A stretch of DNA of 64,000 nucleotides, from the NCBI RefSeq assembly GCF_015690345.1, contig NZ_JADPUN010000260.1, forward strand, positions 62,001 to 126,000, in the 5' to 3' direction. Below the pieces are notes generated by a model. It saw only the letters and a list, made by a program, of their open reading frames with translations, was not told where the DNA came from and did no database searches. This DNA comes from Plantactinospora alkalitolerans (GTDB lineage: Bacteria; Actinomycetota; Actinomycetes; Mycobacteriales; Micromonosporaceae). Below are positions 1-7,783 of this stretch, piece after piece (positions within the stretch are counted from its first letter, which is position 1; each line of letters opens with the position of its first letter). The translations under genes were made by a program, and so were the position numbers.

Positions 1-977
1 ACGCTGTCGACGGCGGCCCGGCTGACGCCCTCGCCACCTCGGGAGTGACCGACCAGCAGGACGTTGGACATGTTCGGCACCGGGGCGTTCCGGACCACCT
101 CGGGTGCGGTGGAGCGGCCCGTGTCGGCCCAGTCCGCCCAGCGGCCCAGATGCAACCGGACCAGGGACGACCGGGCCTGCGCACCGGCGTCCTGCGGCGG
201 CAGGCCGGCACCGTCCTGGGCGTTGACGCCGTTCGCGGAGATGGAGACGGTCACGTACCCCTGTGAGGCGAGCAGTCGCTGGATCCGTTCGTACCCACGG
301 TGGCTGGGCAGCGCGTTCCAGCCGCTGGGGCAGGGCCAGACCGTGGTCGGCTCGGCCGTACCCTGGTAGCAGGTGGGGTGCCGGCCGTGCAGGATCAGCA
401 CCAGTGGGCGCTGGCCGGACGTACCCTGCGGTGCCACGACGTAGCCCCGCATCTCCACCGGCACCGCGAAGCCTGGCAGCGTCACGTCGGCCAGCGTGTA
501 CTCGCCGGAGATCGTCGAGTAGGGACCGGTCACTCCCGGGTCGACCGGGCCCGGCGGCAGTTGGGCCGAGACCGTGGACGGTGCCGTGTTCGCGCGGGGG
601 ATCGTCGGGTCCACCGCGACGTCGAGGCGTCGCCCGCTGGCACGCACCTGGAGATCGGTCAGGTTCTGCGCGGTGACGTCGTCGATGGCCAGGTGGAAAC
701 TGCGCTGGTCCTGTGCCGCTCCTGGCCGGCCGAGCAGCCGATCTCCGGCGTAGAACTCGACCGCCGCGTCGCCGGTCCGTACCAGTTGCTCCGGGTGCCA
801 GGTGAGTTCGAACCCGGACGCCGCCTTCTTCAGCGTCCAACCGTCCGGCAACGAGGCCGGAGCGATGGCCAGCGTGCCACGGTGCGTGGCACCGGGACTC
901 GCCCAGGCGGCACCGCCGCCGCCGATGGTCAGTGTGAGTGTTACCGCCGCAGTGAATACGGCTCTGCCGACGTGCAT
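1..977 (-). CDS. Secreted alpha/beta-hydrolase, C-terminus cut by window edge
   Basis: The reading frame runs leftwards off the window, so only about 325 N-terminal residues are visible. A signal peptide (basic start, hydrophobic core, Ala-Trp-Ala-Ser end) is followed by a beta-rich domain of about 130 residues, then an alpha/beta-hydrolase fold with LVLILHGRHP (oxyanion-side strand) and the nucleophile elbow VGHSRGGEG, whose Ser is the predicted catalytic nucleophile. The acid and His lie outside the window. Two in-frame ATGs occur at 983 and 977; GGGGAG sits 7 nt before the second but only 1 nt before the first, so 977 is preferred. The substrate is unknown; an ester or polyester/lipid hydrolase is the likeliest class. 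A CebR/LacI-type operator and a promoter lie just upstream, suggesting sugar-controlled expression. Confidence 0.75.
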   Translation of the reverse strand, partial: MHVGRAVFTAAVTLTLTIGGGGAAWASPGATHRGTLAIAPASLPDGWTLKKAASGFELTWHPEQLVRTGDAAVEFYAGDRLLGRPGAAQDQRSFHLAIDDVTAQNLTDLQVRASGRRLDVAVDPTIPRANTAPSTVSAQLPPGPVDPGVTGPYSTISGEYTLADVTLPGFAVPVEMRGYVVAPQGTSGQRPLVLILHGRHPTCYQGTAEPTTVWPCPSGWNALPSHRGYERIQRLLASQGYVTVSISANGVNAQDGAGLPPQDAGAQARSSLVRLHLGRWADWADTGRSTAPEVVRNAPVPNMSNVLLVGHSRGGEGVSRAAVDS

Positions 978-1026
978 GGACATGCTCCCCGTGTTGATCC
1001 GTTGTCGGCGGGAGCGACACCACCTC

Positions 1027-1039
1027 GGGAGCGCTCCCA
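1027..1039. promoter_or_regulatory. CebR/LacI-type operator palindrome
   Basis: GGGAGCGCTCCC (1027-1038) is a perfect 12-bp palindrome followed by A, matching 13 of 14 positions of the actinobacterial CebR-type consensus TGGGAGCGCTCCCA. It lies 50 bp before the secreted hydrolase start, downstream of its predicted promoter, where a bound repressor would block elongation. Confidence 0.65.
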
Positions 1040-1055
1040 GTTCAGCTGCGTCGCC

Positions 1056-1085
1056 ATCCTAGAGCGCCCGGATCACCGCGATCAA
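1056..1085 (-). promoter_or_regulatory. Predicted promoter of the secreted hydrolase
   Basis: On the minus strand TTGATC (1085-1080) and TAGGAT (1061-1056) are separated by 18 bp, a good housekeeping-sigma match for an actinomycete. The start would fall near 1049, just upstream of the operator. Confidence 0.45.
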
Positions 1086-1201
1086 TTGACGAGTGTCCAT
1101 CTGACCACTTTGGACCGAGCGGTGGGATGCGTTGCGGACACGGAACGGGAGAGTGCTGCCATCGGCCACATCGGACGGTCATGTCCGGCGTTTCGGCGCC
1201 T

Positions 1202-1259
1202 GACGGCGTCGTGCTCCGGCGTACCTGGCGGCGAGCCACCAGGTACGCCGGACGCCGTC
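1202..1259 (-). terminator. Hairpin terminator after the 6PGDH gene
   Basis: A perfect 13-bp stem (1216-1228 with 1239-1251, 10-nt loop) is extended by an 8-bp outer stem (1202-1209 with 1252-1259) and overlaps the stop codon of the 6-phosphogluconate dehydrogenase gene. There is no U-run, as is common in high-GC actinomycetes. Confidence 0.7.
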
Positions 1260-2709
1260 AGCCGGCGAGTTCGGAGCGGTCGCCGGCCCACAGGGTGTGG
1301 AAGGATCCCGGCCGGTCGACCCGCTGGTAGGTGTGCGCCCCGAAGTTGTCCCGCAGGCCCTGGATCAGCGCGGCGGGCAGTCGGTCCCGGCGCAGCGCGT
1401 CGAAGTAGGCCAGCGACGAGGAGAACGCCGGAGTGGGCACCCCGGCCCGGGCGGCGTCGGCCACCACTCTCCGCCAGCTCGGTACGCCGTCACCGATCGC
1501 CTTGGCGAAGTACGGCGCCACCAGCAGTGTCGGCAGGTCCGGCTGGTCGTCGTACGCCTCGCGGATCCGGTCGAGGAAGCGGGCCCGGATGATGCAGCCG
1601 CCACGCCAGATGCTGGCCACCGCACCCCGGTCGATCTGCCAGCCGTACTCCTGGCTGCCGGCCTGGACATGGTCGAAGCCCTGCGCGTAGGCGACGATCT
1701 TCGAGGCGAGGAGGGCCTTGCGGACGTCCTCGACGAACACGTCCCGGTCCGCCACCTGCCAGCCGGGGGTGTCGGGGAAGGCCCGGGCGGCGGCGGTCCG
1801 TTGGTCGGCGTGTCCGGACAGCGACCTGGCGAAGGTGGCCTCGGCGATACCGGTGATCGGGATACCCAGGTCGAGCGCGCTCTGCACCGTCCATCGGCCG
1901 GTGCCCTTCTGCTCGGCCCGGTCCAGCACCACGTCGACGAACGGCTGACCGGTGGCGTCGGTGTGGGCCAGCACGTCGGCGGTGATCTCGATCAGGAACG
2001 ACTCCAGTTCGCCCGAGTTCCAGGTGCGGAAGATCTCGGCGATCTCGGCCGGGCTGGCGGACAGACCGGACCGCAGCAGGTCGTAGGCCTCGGCGATGAG
2101 TTGCATGTCGGCGTACTCGATGCCGTTGTGCACCATCTTCACGAAGTGCCCGGCACCGTCGGGGCCGACGTGCACGCAGCACGGCACCCCGTCGACCTGC
2201 GCGGCGATCGACTCGAACATCGGTCCCAGCTTGGCGTACGACTCGGTCGAGCCGCCCGGCATGATGCTCGGCCCGAGCAGCGCACCCTCCTCGCCGCCGG
2301 AGACACCGGTGCCGACGAAGTGCAGGCCCTGCTCGCGCAGTGCCACCTCGCGGCGGCGGGTGTCGTCGAAGTGGGCGTTGCCGCAGTCGACCACGATGTC
2401 GCCGGCGTCCAGCAGCGGCACCAGTTCGTCGATCACCGCGTCCGTCGGTCCGCCCGCCTTGACCATCACGATGACCGCGCGGGGCCGCTCCAGCGAGTTG
2501 ACGAAGTCGGCCAGCGACTCGCTGGGCACGAAGGTGCCCTCGTCGCCGTGCTCGGCGACCAGCCGCCGGGTGCGCTCGGGCGAGCGGTTGTGCAGGGCCA
2601 CGGTGAACCCGTGCCGGGCCAGGTTCCGGGCCAGGTTCCGGCCCATGACCGCCAGCCCGGTCACCCCGATCTGAGCGCCCGTCCGCGGCGCGGTTGCTTC
2701 TTCGGTCAT
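1258..2709 (-). CDS. gnd: 6-phosphogluconate dehydrogenase, decarboxylating
   Basis: Oxidative decarboxylation of 6-phosphogluconate to ribulose 5-phosphate with reduction of NAD(P)+, in the cytosolic pentose phosphate pathway. The 483-residue length is that of the long 6PGDH form. The N-terminal Rossmann motif GLAVMGRNLARNLARHG is followed by the dinucleotide-specificity loop NRSPERT, the substrate signature GVSGGEEGALLGPSIMPGG, the catalytic Lys/Asn motif KMVHNGIEY and the all-alpha C-terminal domain with KGTGRWT. ATG at 2709 is chosen because the Rossmann strand follows directly and AGGTGG lies upstream; the open frame extends further up without homology. It appears monocistronic, ends in a strong hairpin and is divergent from the GH27 gene. 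Confidence 0.95.
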   Translation of the reverse strand: MTEEATAPRTGAQIGVTGLAVMGRNLARNLARHGFTVALHNRSPERTRRLVAEHGDEGTFVPSESLADFVNSLERPRAVIVMVKAGGPTDAVIDELVPLLDAGDIVVDCGNAHFDDTRRREVALREQGLHFVGTGVSGGEEGALLGPSIMPGGSTESYAKLGPMFESIAAQVDGVPCCVHVGPDGAGHFVKMVHNGIEYADMQLIAEAYDLLRSGLSASPAEIAEIFRTWNSGELESFLIEITADVLAHTDATGQPFVDVVLDRAEQKGTGRWTVQSALDLGIPITGIAEATFARSLSGHADQRTAAARAFPDTPGWQVADRDVFVEDVRKALLASKIVAYAQGFDHVQAGSQEYGWQIDRGAVASIWRGGCIIRARFLDRIREAYDDQPDLPTLLVAPYFAKAIGDGVPSWRRVVADAARAGVPTPAFSSSLAYFDALRRDRLPAALIQGLRDNFGAHTYQRVDRPGSFHTLWAGDRSELAG

Positions 2710-3025
2710 CCTGACCGTCCACCTTTCCTCGGCAACACCGTTTGGCATCGTGCCTTCGTGACCGTATCGCGACCGGCCGCCCTGCCGACGCCGTCGTGAC
2801 CTGGCGTGGTGCCAAATACCTCGACCCCCCGGGTCGACCTGGGATCTTATCGGTGGTGAGCGGGTTCCGTCGGCTGGATCGTCGGTGCGATCGCCGTCGC
2901 TGTCCGCTGGTGGCTCCGCCACCGACCGTCGGTCAACTATTGACAAGCCATGATGTGAGCGCTAACACTCGCTGTGGCGGGTTCCCGTCGCCGAGTCCGG
3001 ATCGACGTCCAGGAAGGGCGAACCG
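2710..3025. other. Divergent promoter region, gnd / GH27 gene
   Basis: This 316-bp spacer holds no gene. It contains a small hairpin TCGACCC-CCC-GGGTCGA (2821-2837) in the gnd leader, and the GH27 promoter with its overlapping LacI-type operator near 2940-2968. Confidence 0.6.
2940..2968 (+). promoter_or_regulatory. Promoter with embedded LacI-type operator, GH27 gene
   Basis: TTGACA (2940-2945) is a consensus -35 box, and TAACAC (2963-2968) sits 17 bp downstream as a weak -10. The imperfect palindrome TGTGAGCGCTAACA (2954-2967; 6 of 7 pairs, AGCGCT core) lies between and over them, a position for repression by a LacI-family sugar regulator. Confidence 0.55.
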
Positions 3026-4846
3026 ATGGGTCCTCACATCCGGCGGTCCGCAGGCGCGGCACTGGTGCTCGGGGTGTTGCTGGCGACGCTGGGAGAGGTG
3101 CCCATGCAGACGGAGTCGGCGGCCGGCGCGCTGCCCGACGGCGTGGCGACGACTCCGCCGATGGGCTGGAACAGCTACGACTCGTACAACTGGAACGTCA
3201 CCGAGGCGCAGGTGAAGGCCAACGCCGACTACATGAGCACCAACCTGCGGCAGCACGGTTGGCAGTACATCGTCGTCGACTGGGCCTGGTACTACCCGGG
3301 CAGCGGCACGGGCAGCCCCAACCAGGACGCCAACCTCCAGCCACGGCTGCGGCTGGACGCCAACGGGCGGATGCTGCCGGACACCACCCGCTTCCCGTCC
3401 GCGACCGGCACGAACGGCTTCAAGCCCCTGGCCGACTACATCCACGCCGCCGGTCTGAAGTTCGGTATCCACCTGATGCGGGGGATCCCGCGCCAGGCGG
3501 TCGCCGACAACACAGCCGTCCTCGGCACGGGCTATCGGGCCAACCAGATCAACAACACCACCACCGCAGCCTGGCTGAATCTCATGTGGGGCCTGAACAT
3601 GGGCCATCCCGGGGCTCAGGCGTACCTGGACTCGCTGTTCCAGCTCTACGCGAGCTGGGGAGTGGACTACGTGAAGGTCGACGACATCGCGGCGCCGACG
3701 TACCGGCAGGCGGAGGTCGAGGGGTACCGGCTGGCCATCGAACGCAGCGGCCGTCCGATGGTCCTCAGCCTGTCTCCGGGCCCGACGTCGACGGGCAGCG
3801 GCACCCACGTGGCGGCCAACGCCCACATGTGGCGGGTGGTCAACGACCTGTGGGACAACTGGGGCAGCGTGGACGCGCTCTTCGACAAGCTGCGGGACTG
3901 GACGCCGTACCGGGCGAGCGGCGCGTGGCCGGACCCCGACATGATCCCCATCGGGCGGCTGTCGAAGCAGGGGCCGGTCGGCTCGCCCCGGTACTCCAAT
4001 CTCACGGCGGACGAACAGCGCACCCTGATGACGCTCTGGTCCATCAGCCGGTCGCCGCTGATGTGGGGCGGCAACCTGGTCGAGAACCGTGCCTCGGAGC
4101 TGGCTCTGATGACCAACCCGGCCGTTCTCGCGGTCGACCAGGGCAGCACCGCGAACCGGGAACTGTACGGCGGAACCAACCGGGTGTGGACGGCGGACGT
4201 ACCGGGCACCGACCACAGGTACGTCGCCCTGTTCAACCGGGGCACCGCGACGAGCGACGTGTCGGTCACGCTGGCGGACCTCGGTATCGGCTCGGCCGGC
4301 GTCACCGACCTGTGGTCCGGGGCGGACCTCGGTACCGCCACCGGGGTCCTCACCCGCTCGCTGCCCGCCCACGGCTCCGGGCTCTACCGGCTCGTTCCGC
4401 AGTCCACGGTGCCGGTGCCCTCGGCGTACACCCTGACCGCCCGGCACAGCGGCAAGCTCGCCGACGTCTCCAACGGCTCGGCCGCCGACGGCGCCAACGT
4501 CGTGCAGTGGACGGCCAACGGGCAGGCGAACCAGAGGTGGCGGTTCCGCGACGTCGGTGGCGGCTACCACCAGGTCGTCAACGTCAACAGCGGCAGGTGC
4601 CTCGACGTGTACGGCGGAGCCGGTGCCACCGGTGACGGCGTACGGATCGTCCAGTGGACCTGTGGTACGGGTACCAACCAGCAGTGGCGGATCCAGGATC
4701 TCGGTACGGGCTACGTCCAGCTCGTCGCCCGGCACAGCGGCAGGTGCCTCGACGTGCTCAACGCCACCTCGGCCGACGGGGGCCAGTTGGGGCAGTGGAC
4801 CTGCGGCACGGGTACCAACCAGCAGTGGCGGCGCAGTCAGGTGTAG
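3026..4846 (+). CDS. Secreted GH27 alpha-galactosidase with C-terminal ricin-type CBM13
   Basis: Exo-acting glycosidase releasing terminal alpha-galactose (or, for some GH27 members, beta-L-arabinopyranose) from plant oligo- and polysaccharides outside the cell. The 606-residue protein has a signal peptide (about 1-35), then the GH27 start signature TPPMGWNSYDSYN. The catalytic (beta/alpha)8 domain carries VDYVKVDDIAAP with the predicted Asp nucleophile and WPDPDMIPIG with the predicted acid/base Asp. A beta-sandwich follows, and residues about 475-606 form a ricin-B/CBM13 trefoil with three QxW repeats (ANQRW, TNQQW, TNQQW). ATG at 3026 is preceded by a purine-rich GGAAGGGCGAACC. An upstream LacI-type operator suggests induction by sugar. 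The gene converges on the XRE gene with a 16-bp gap. Confidence 0.9.
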   Translation: MGPHIRRSAGAALVLGVLLATLGEVPMQTESAAGALPDGVATTPPMGWNSYDSYNWNVTEAQVKANADYMSTNLRQHGWQYIVVDWAWYYPGSGTGSPNQDANLQPRLRLDANGRMLPDTTRFPSATGTNGFKPLADYIHAAGLKFGIHLMRGIPRQAVADNTAVLGTGYRANQINNTTTAAWLNLMWGLNMGHPGAQAYLDSLFQLYASWGVDYVKVDDIAAPTYRQAEVEGYRLAIERSGRPMVLSLSPGPTSTGSGTHVAANAHMWRVVNDLWDNWGSVDALFDKLRDWTPYRASGAWPDPDMIPIGRLSKQGPVGSPRYSNLTADEQRTLMTLWSISRSPLMWGGNLVENRASELALMTNPAVLAVDQGSTANRELYGGTNRVWTADVPGTDHRYVALFNRGTATSDVSVTLADLGIGSAGVTDLWSGADLGTATGVLTRSLPAHGSGLYRLVPQSTVPVPSAYTLTARHSGKLADVSNGSAADGANVVQWTANGQANQRWRFRDVGGGYHQVVNVNSGRCLDVYGGAGATGDGVRIVQWTCGTGTNQQWRIQDLGTGYVQLVARHSGRCLDVLNATSADGGQLGQWTCGTGTNQQWRRSQV

Positions 4847-4862
4847 CGGTCGCCCGGCCCGG

Positions 4863-5309
4863 TCAGGCCTGCTCGTCCGGGGCCGTCGTGTCGGGATGAC
4901 CGCCCTGCATCCTGCTGATCTCGTTGACGATGCGGGCCAGCGACTGGCGCGTGGCATGGTCCATGTGCAGGGCGCGAAGCGCGATGTCCCGGACGTCGGA
5001 GTCACGCAGCGCCGCGACGAGAGCCAGTTGGGAGTTGACGTCGTCGACCACCTGGTCGTCGAAGAAGTAGGCGACCGGTACGCCGAAGAAGGCGGCGAGC
5101 GCCTCCAGATGCCGCTTCGTGGGGTTGTCGCGCTGCCCGGTACGCAGTTGCCAGACGTAGGTCTTGGAGAAGGTGCCCACGGTCAGGGCCTCGCAACCCC
5201 GGGCGACCTCTTCGTAGCTGAACTCGCGTCCCTTCGGCTGTATCGCCTTGAACAGATGATCAATCCGGTTGGCCAGCGTGCCGTCCGTCATCTCGGCCAC
5301 GGCTGTCAC
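4863..5309 (-). CDS. XRE-family transcriptional regulator, EspR-like
   Basis: Small cytoplasmic DNA-binding protein of 148 residues. Residues about 10-95 form a helix-turn-helix: FSYEEVARGCEALTVGTFSK is the scaffold, TYVWQLRTGQRDNPTKRHLE the recognition part, and AAFFGVPVAYFFDD the usual XRE tail. A C-terminal helical segment, DVRDIALRALHMDHATRQSL, resembles the dimerisation helices of EspR-like proteins. The start is uncertain: GTG 5309 (used here) or ATG 5291, neither with a strong ribosome site. It is divergent from the ImmA-like peptidase operon across a spacer rich in hairpins. By analogy with ImmR/ImmA and DdrO/IrrE pairs, the peptidase may inactivate this regulator; that is inference. 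Confidence 0.8.
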   Translation of the reverse strand: MTAVAEMTDGTLANRIDHLFKAIQPKGREFSYEEVARGCEALTVGTFSKTYVWQLRTGQRDNPTKRHLEALAAFFGVPVAYFFDDQVVDDVNSQLALVAALRDSDVRDIALRALHMDHATRQSLARIVNEISRMQGGHPDTTAPDEQA

Positions 5310-5406
5310 CGACGTTCGCTGAGATGAACATCCGCCATGACGGACACCGTATCACCACGCTTAGTTTGCAGTTATATCGGATTGTGTACGCAACACCCGT
5401 TAGCTA

Positions 5407-5587
5407 CTGTGGACGGAGTTCAGCAGAGTTGTCCACAGGGCTCCGGCCAGCATCGTCAGCACGGGGGTGTCCGATGCTGGCCGGTCATCGGCCATTTGCT
5501 CCAGCCGCTTTGCTCTCCGCGCCGTTATGACCTATGGTTTCTAATCGATGTAGCCGACTCCTTCCCCCGTGGGAGCCGGCTACATCG
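5407..5587. ncRNA. Candidate structured RNA or leader: three hairpins, two with complementary loops
   Basis: H1: CTGTGGAC (5407-5414) pairs with GTCCACAG (5431-5438), 16-nt loop. H2: a perfect 13-bp stem, 5443-5455 with 5472-5484, 16-nt loop. H3: an 11-bp stem 5546-5556/5577-5587, one mismatch, then CTCC/GGAG (5558-5561/5572-5575). The H2 loop holds CACGGGGG (5460-5467) and the H3 loop CCCCCGTG (5564-5571), exact complements, so a kissing interaction of 8 bp is possible. An alternative hairpin TGGCCG-GTCAT-CGGCCA (5478-5494) competes with H2. On the plus strand it would be the leader of the metallopeptidase gene. It may instead be two terminators or DNA sites; the strand is undetermined. Confidence 0.4.
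5408..5437. promoter_or_regulatory. Inverted pair of DnaA-box-like sequences
   Basis: TTGTCCACA (5429-5437) equals the Streptomyces-type DnaA box, and TGTGGACGG (5408-5416) is the reverse complement of CCGTCCACA, a near match. They are also the arms of hairpin H1, so either reading is possible. Confidence 0.35.
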
Positions 5588-5631
5588 CTTTAGAGATCTC
5601 CTGCCTCGTGTGCGGCGATGGGGAGTCCGCG

Positions 5632-6192
5632 ATGATCCTCCCTACCCGTCGATGGAAAGCCGCCTTGCGGTTCAGGCGGCTCCGGCGGCGCTGTGCGGCC
5701 CGCCTCGCCGCCCTGCACCTGCCGGCCACGGGCAGCATGACGATGCTCTGTGCCCACATCGGGCAGCAACGGAACCGGCCGATCCGCCTGCTCATGATGC
5801 CGCTGCACGAGGCCCGGCCGTGCGGCATCTGGCTCTCGCTGCCCGACGTCGACCTCATCGCGTACGAGGCGAACACCTCCCCGATGCACCAGGACCACAT
5901 CATCGCCCACGAACTGGCACACGTCGTCTGTGGGCATTCCGTTCTGGGTGCCGACCGGCGCCTCGACTCCCGTCAGTTCTTCCCCGACCTGGATCCCGGG
6001 CTCGTGCGTGCGCTGCTGGGCCGCAGTCACTATTCCGATGAGCAGGAGCGGGAAGCGGAGGTCCTGGCATCCCTGCTGCTGAGCCGGGTGGACCGGACAC
6101 CGGCGGACCGTGGCGGCGACAACGCGCTCACCCTCCGGCTCAAGGAGGCCCTGTTGGCCCCGAACCACGAAGGAGGCCGTACCGATGCATGA
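5632..6192 (+). CDS. ImmA/IrrE-family zinc metallopeptidase
   Basis: Predicted cytoplasmic zinc protease of 186 residues. The gluzincin-type motif HELAHVVCGH gives zinc ligands at about His93 and His97 and the catalytic Glu94; the downstream Glu in DEQEREAEVLASLL is the expected third ligand, the usual ImmA/IrrE arrangement. No signal peptide is visible. ATG 5632 is preferred because GGGGAG lies 6 nt upstream; the longer frame from 5569 starts inside a hairpin. The stop overlaps the next gene by 8 nt, so it is the first gene of an operon. Family members cleave XRE-type repressors (ImmR, DdrO); the neighbouring divergent XRE protein is the obvious candidate substrate, by inference. Confidence 0.8.
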   Translation: MILPTRRWKAALRFRRLRRRCAARLAALHLPATGSMTMLCAHIGQQRNRPIRLLMMPLHEARPCGIWLSLPDVDLIAYEANTSPMHQDHIIAHELAHVVCGHSVLGADRRLDSRQFFPDLDPGLVRALLGRSHYSDEQEREAEVLASLLLSRVDRTPADRGGDNALTLRLKEALLAPNHEGGRTDA

Positions 6193-7318
6193 CCTGATCT
6201 ACGGAGTCGGCGCGCTGGCAGGCTGGATCGCCTTCACCTACAAACTGAACCACCTGCGCCAGGACTGGACGAACTCGGCACTGCGCGCCATGGTCGCCGC
6301 GTTCGGGTTCTCGGCGGTAGCGTTCACCCTCACCGTCGGGCCGGTCTACCAGCCGATCGACGCAGCCCTGGGCGTCCCCAACCTGGCGAAACTGTTCATC
6401 CACTCGTTCATGGTCCTGTTCAGCGTGTGCGTCCTGCAGCTGCTGGCCTTCTGGCAGTACCCCGCGCCGCAGGCCCGGCACCGCGCCCGCGTGTACTGGG
6501 CGGTCGGTCTCGTCGTCGTCGCCACCATGTCGGCGCTCATCGCGGTCGCGCCGATCCACGACCGGTCCACGATCCACTTCTGGAAGACCCACGCCGGGGA
6601 GACCCTGCTGTTCTGGTACCTGGTGATGTTCCTGGTGGCGCTGAGTGCCGGGCTGCTCGCGATCGCGTACCGGTCGTGGCACTTCGCCGGGCTGACCGCG
6701 CGGATGCCGTGGATGCGCCGGGGTCTGCGGCTCACCGCCCTCGGAGCGGTGCTCAGCTTCGGATACTGCGCCTGCCGGGGCGGCTATCTGATCCTGATCA
6801 GCGCCGATGTGCGCGTCGAGCCGCTCGTCGACATCGCCCAGCCGTTCGCCAGCCTCGGTCAGATCGTCTTCTTCGCCGGGCTCACGATGCCGGGCTGGGG
6901 CCCGAAGACCCGTGTCGACCAACTCAGCGCCTACCGCGCGCTCGAACCGCTGTGGTCGGCGCTGCACGACGCGTTCCCGGGAATCGCGCTGCACTCCGCC
7001 GCCGAGGGCGACTCCGCGGCCGTGGGGGACGTGAACTACCGCCTCTACCGGCGCATGGTGGAGATCTGGGACGGGTACCTGGCGCTGCGCCCCTACCTGC
7101 CCGCCCCGGCTGCCTCCTCCGGGCCGGATGAACCGGCGGCGTCCGACGACGCGGCCAGGTCGATCATCGAGGGCCTGCGGAACCGGCAGGAAGGGTACGA
7201 GCCGGCCGTGGTGCCGCCGACCCGGCCGCCGAGCGTCCGGGACAGCGAGCTGGAGTGGCTCGTCGACGTGAGCCGGTCGTTCGCGAGGCTGAAAGCCAGG
7301 GACCTTGACCACGCGTGA
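6185..7318 (+). CDS. Seven-helix membrane protein, MAB_1171c-like (putative transporter or sensor)
   Basis: A protein of 377 residues with about seven hydrophobic segments in residues 1-240 and a soluble, probably cytoplasmic C-terminal region of about 130 residues ending VDVSRSFARLKARDLDHA. The layout resembles the actinobacterial MAB_1171c family, which is annotated as putative transporter without experimental proof. ATG 6185 has GGAGG (6173-6177) upstream and overlaps the peptidase stop by 8 nt; its own stop overlaps the NUDIX start. In this context it could be a membrane sensor or effector whose activity is tied to the ImmA/XRE pair. No catalytic motif was recognised. Confidence 0.65.
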   Translation: MHDLIYGVGALAGWIAFTYKLNHLRQDWTNSALRAMVAAFGFSAVAFTLTVGPVYQPIDAALGVPNLAKLFIHSFMVLFSVCVLQLLAFWQYPAPQARHRARVYWAVGLVVVATMSALIAVAPIHDRSTIHFWKTHAGETLLFWYLVMFLVALSAGLLAIAYRSWHFAGLTARMPWMRRGLRLTALGAVLSFGYCACRGGYLILISADVRVEPLVDIAQPFASLGQIVFFAGLTMPGWGPKTRVDQLSAYRALEPLWSALHDAFPGIALHSAAEGDSAAVGDVNYRLYRRMVEIWDGYLALRPYLPAPAASSGPDEPAASDDAARSIIEGLRNRQEGYEPAVVPPTRPPSVRDSELEWLVDVSRSFARLKARDLDHA

Positions 7319-7763
7319 GGCCACACCGGCCCGGCCGCGGATGTCGTCCGGGGCGGTCTTCTTCGACGACGACGACCGGGTGCTGCTGGTGGATCCGACG
7401 TACAAGAAGTACTGGAATCTGCCGGGCGGCGGCGTCGACGCCGGCGAGACACCCCGGGCGGCCTGCGTCAGAGAGGTACGGGAGGAACTGGGCCTCGACG
7501 TGTCGATCGGTCCGCTGCTCGTGGTCGCCTGGACGGCGGACGGTCCGGACGGAAAGCTCTTCTTCGTCTTCGACGGCGGGGTGCTCCCGCCGGAGCAACG
7601 GGCGGCGATCGTGCTGGATCCGGGGGAACTCGCCGAGTATGCCTTCCTTCCGCCCGAGCGGGCCCGGTGGCGGCTGTCGGAACCGCAGTGGGCCCTGATG
7701 GTCGAGGTGCTGGCCGCCCGTGCCGACGGCGTGACCCGGTACGTCGAGCTGGGTCAGGTCTGA
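7305..7763 (+). CDS. NUDIX hydrolase
   Basis: Hydrolase for nucleoside-diphosphate-X compounds; 152 residues. The complete Nudix box GGGVDAGETPRAACVREVRE plus ELG supplies the Mg-binding REVREE helix, preceded by the strand YWNLPGGG. TTG 7305 is used because AGGGAC lies upstream and the reading overlaps the preceding stop by 14 nt; ATG 7341 is an alternative that loses 12 residues. The substrate cannot be told from sequence. It is the third gene of the peptidase/membrane protein operon and could clean up or signal through a modified nucleotide. Confidence 0.85.
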   Translation: MTTREATPARPRMSSGAVFFDDDDRVLLVDPTYKKYWNLPGGGVDAGETPRAACVREVREELGLDVSIGPLLVVAWTADGPDGKLFFVFDGGVLPPEQRAAIVLDPGELAEYAFLPPERARWRLSEPQWALMVEVLAARADGVTRYVELGQV

Positions 7764-7783
7764 CCCCCTGGCAGGATGGTGGC

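Larger units (their letters stand above)
5310..5631. other. Gene-free spacer with hairpins and DnaA-like boxes
   Basis: This 322-bp spacer between the divergent XRE and metallopeptidase genes has no credible ORF. It is less GC-rich near 5340-5410, where promoters are expected, and contains the structured element described at 5407-5587. Confidence 0.6.

Noticed and set aside
806-822. T-arm-like GTTCGAACCC suggesting a tRNA
   Set aside because: Lies inside the hydrolase reading frame and lacks acceptor, D and anticodon stems.
2973-3005. Second start for the GH27 gene in another frame at 2974
   Set aside because: That frame gives a shadow protein; the signal peptide and GH27 motifs require the frame starting at 3026.
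5408-5437. Chromosomal or plasmid replication origin
   Set aside because: Only two DnaA-like boxes and no dnaA, dnaN or rep gene nearby.
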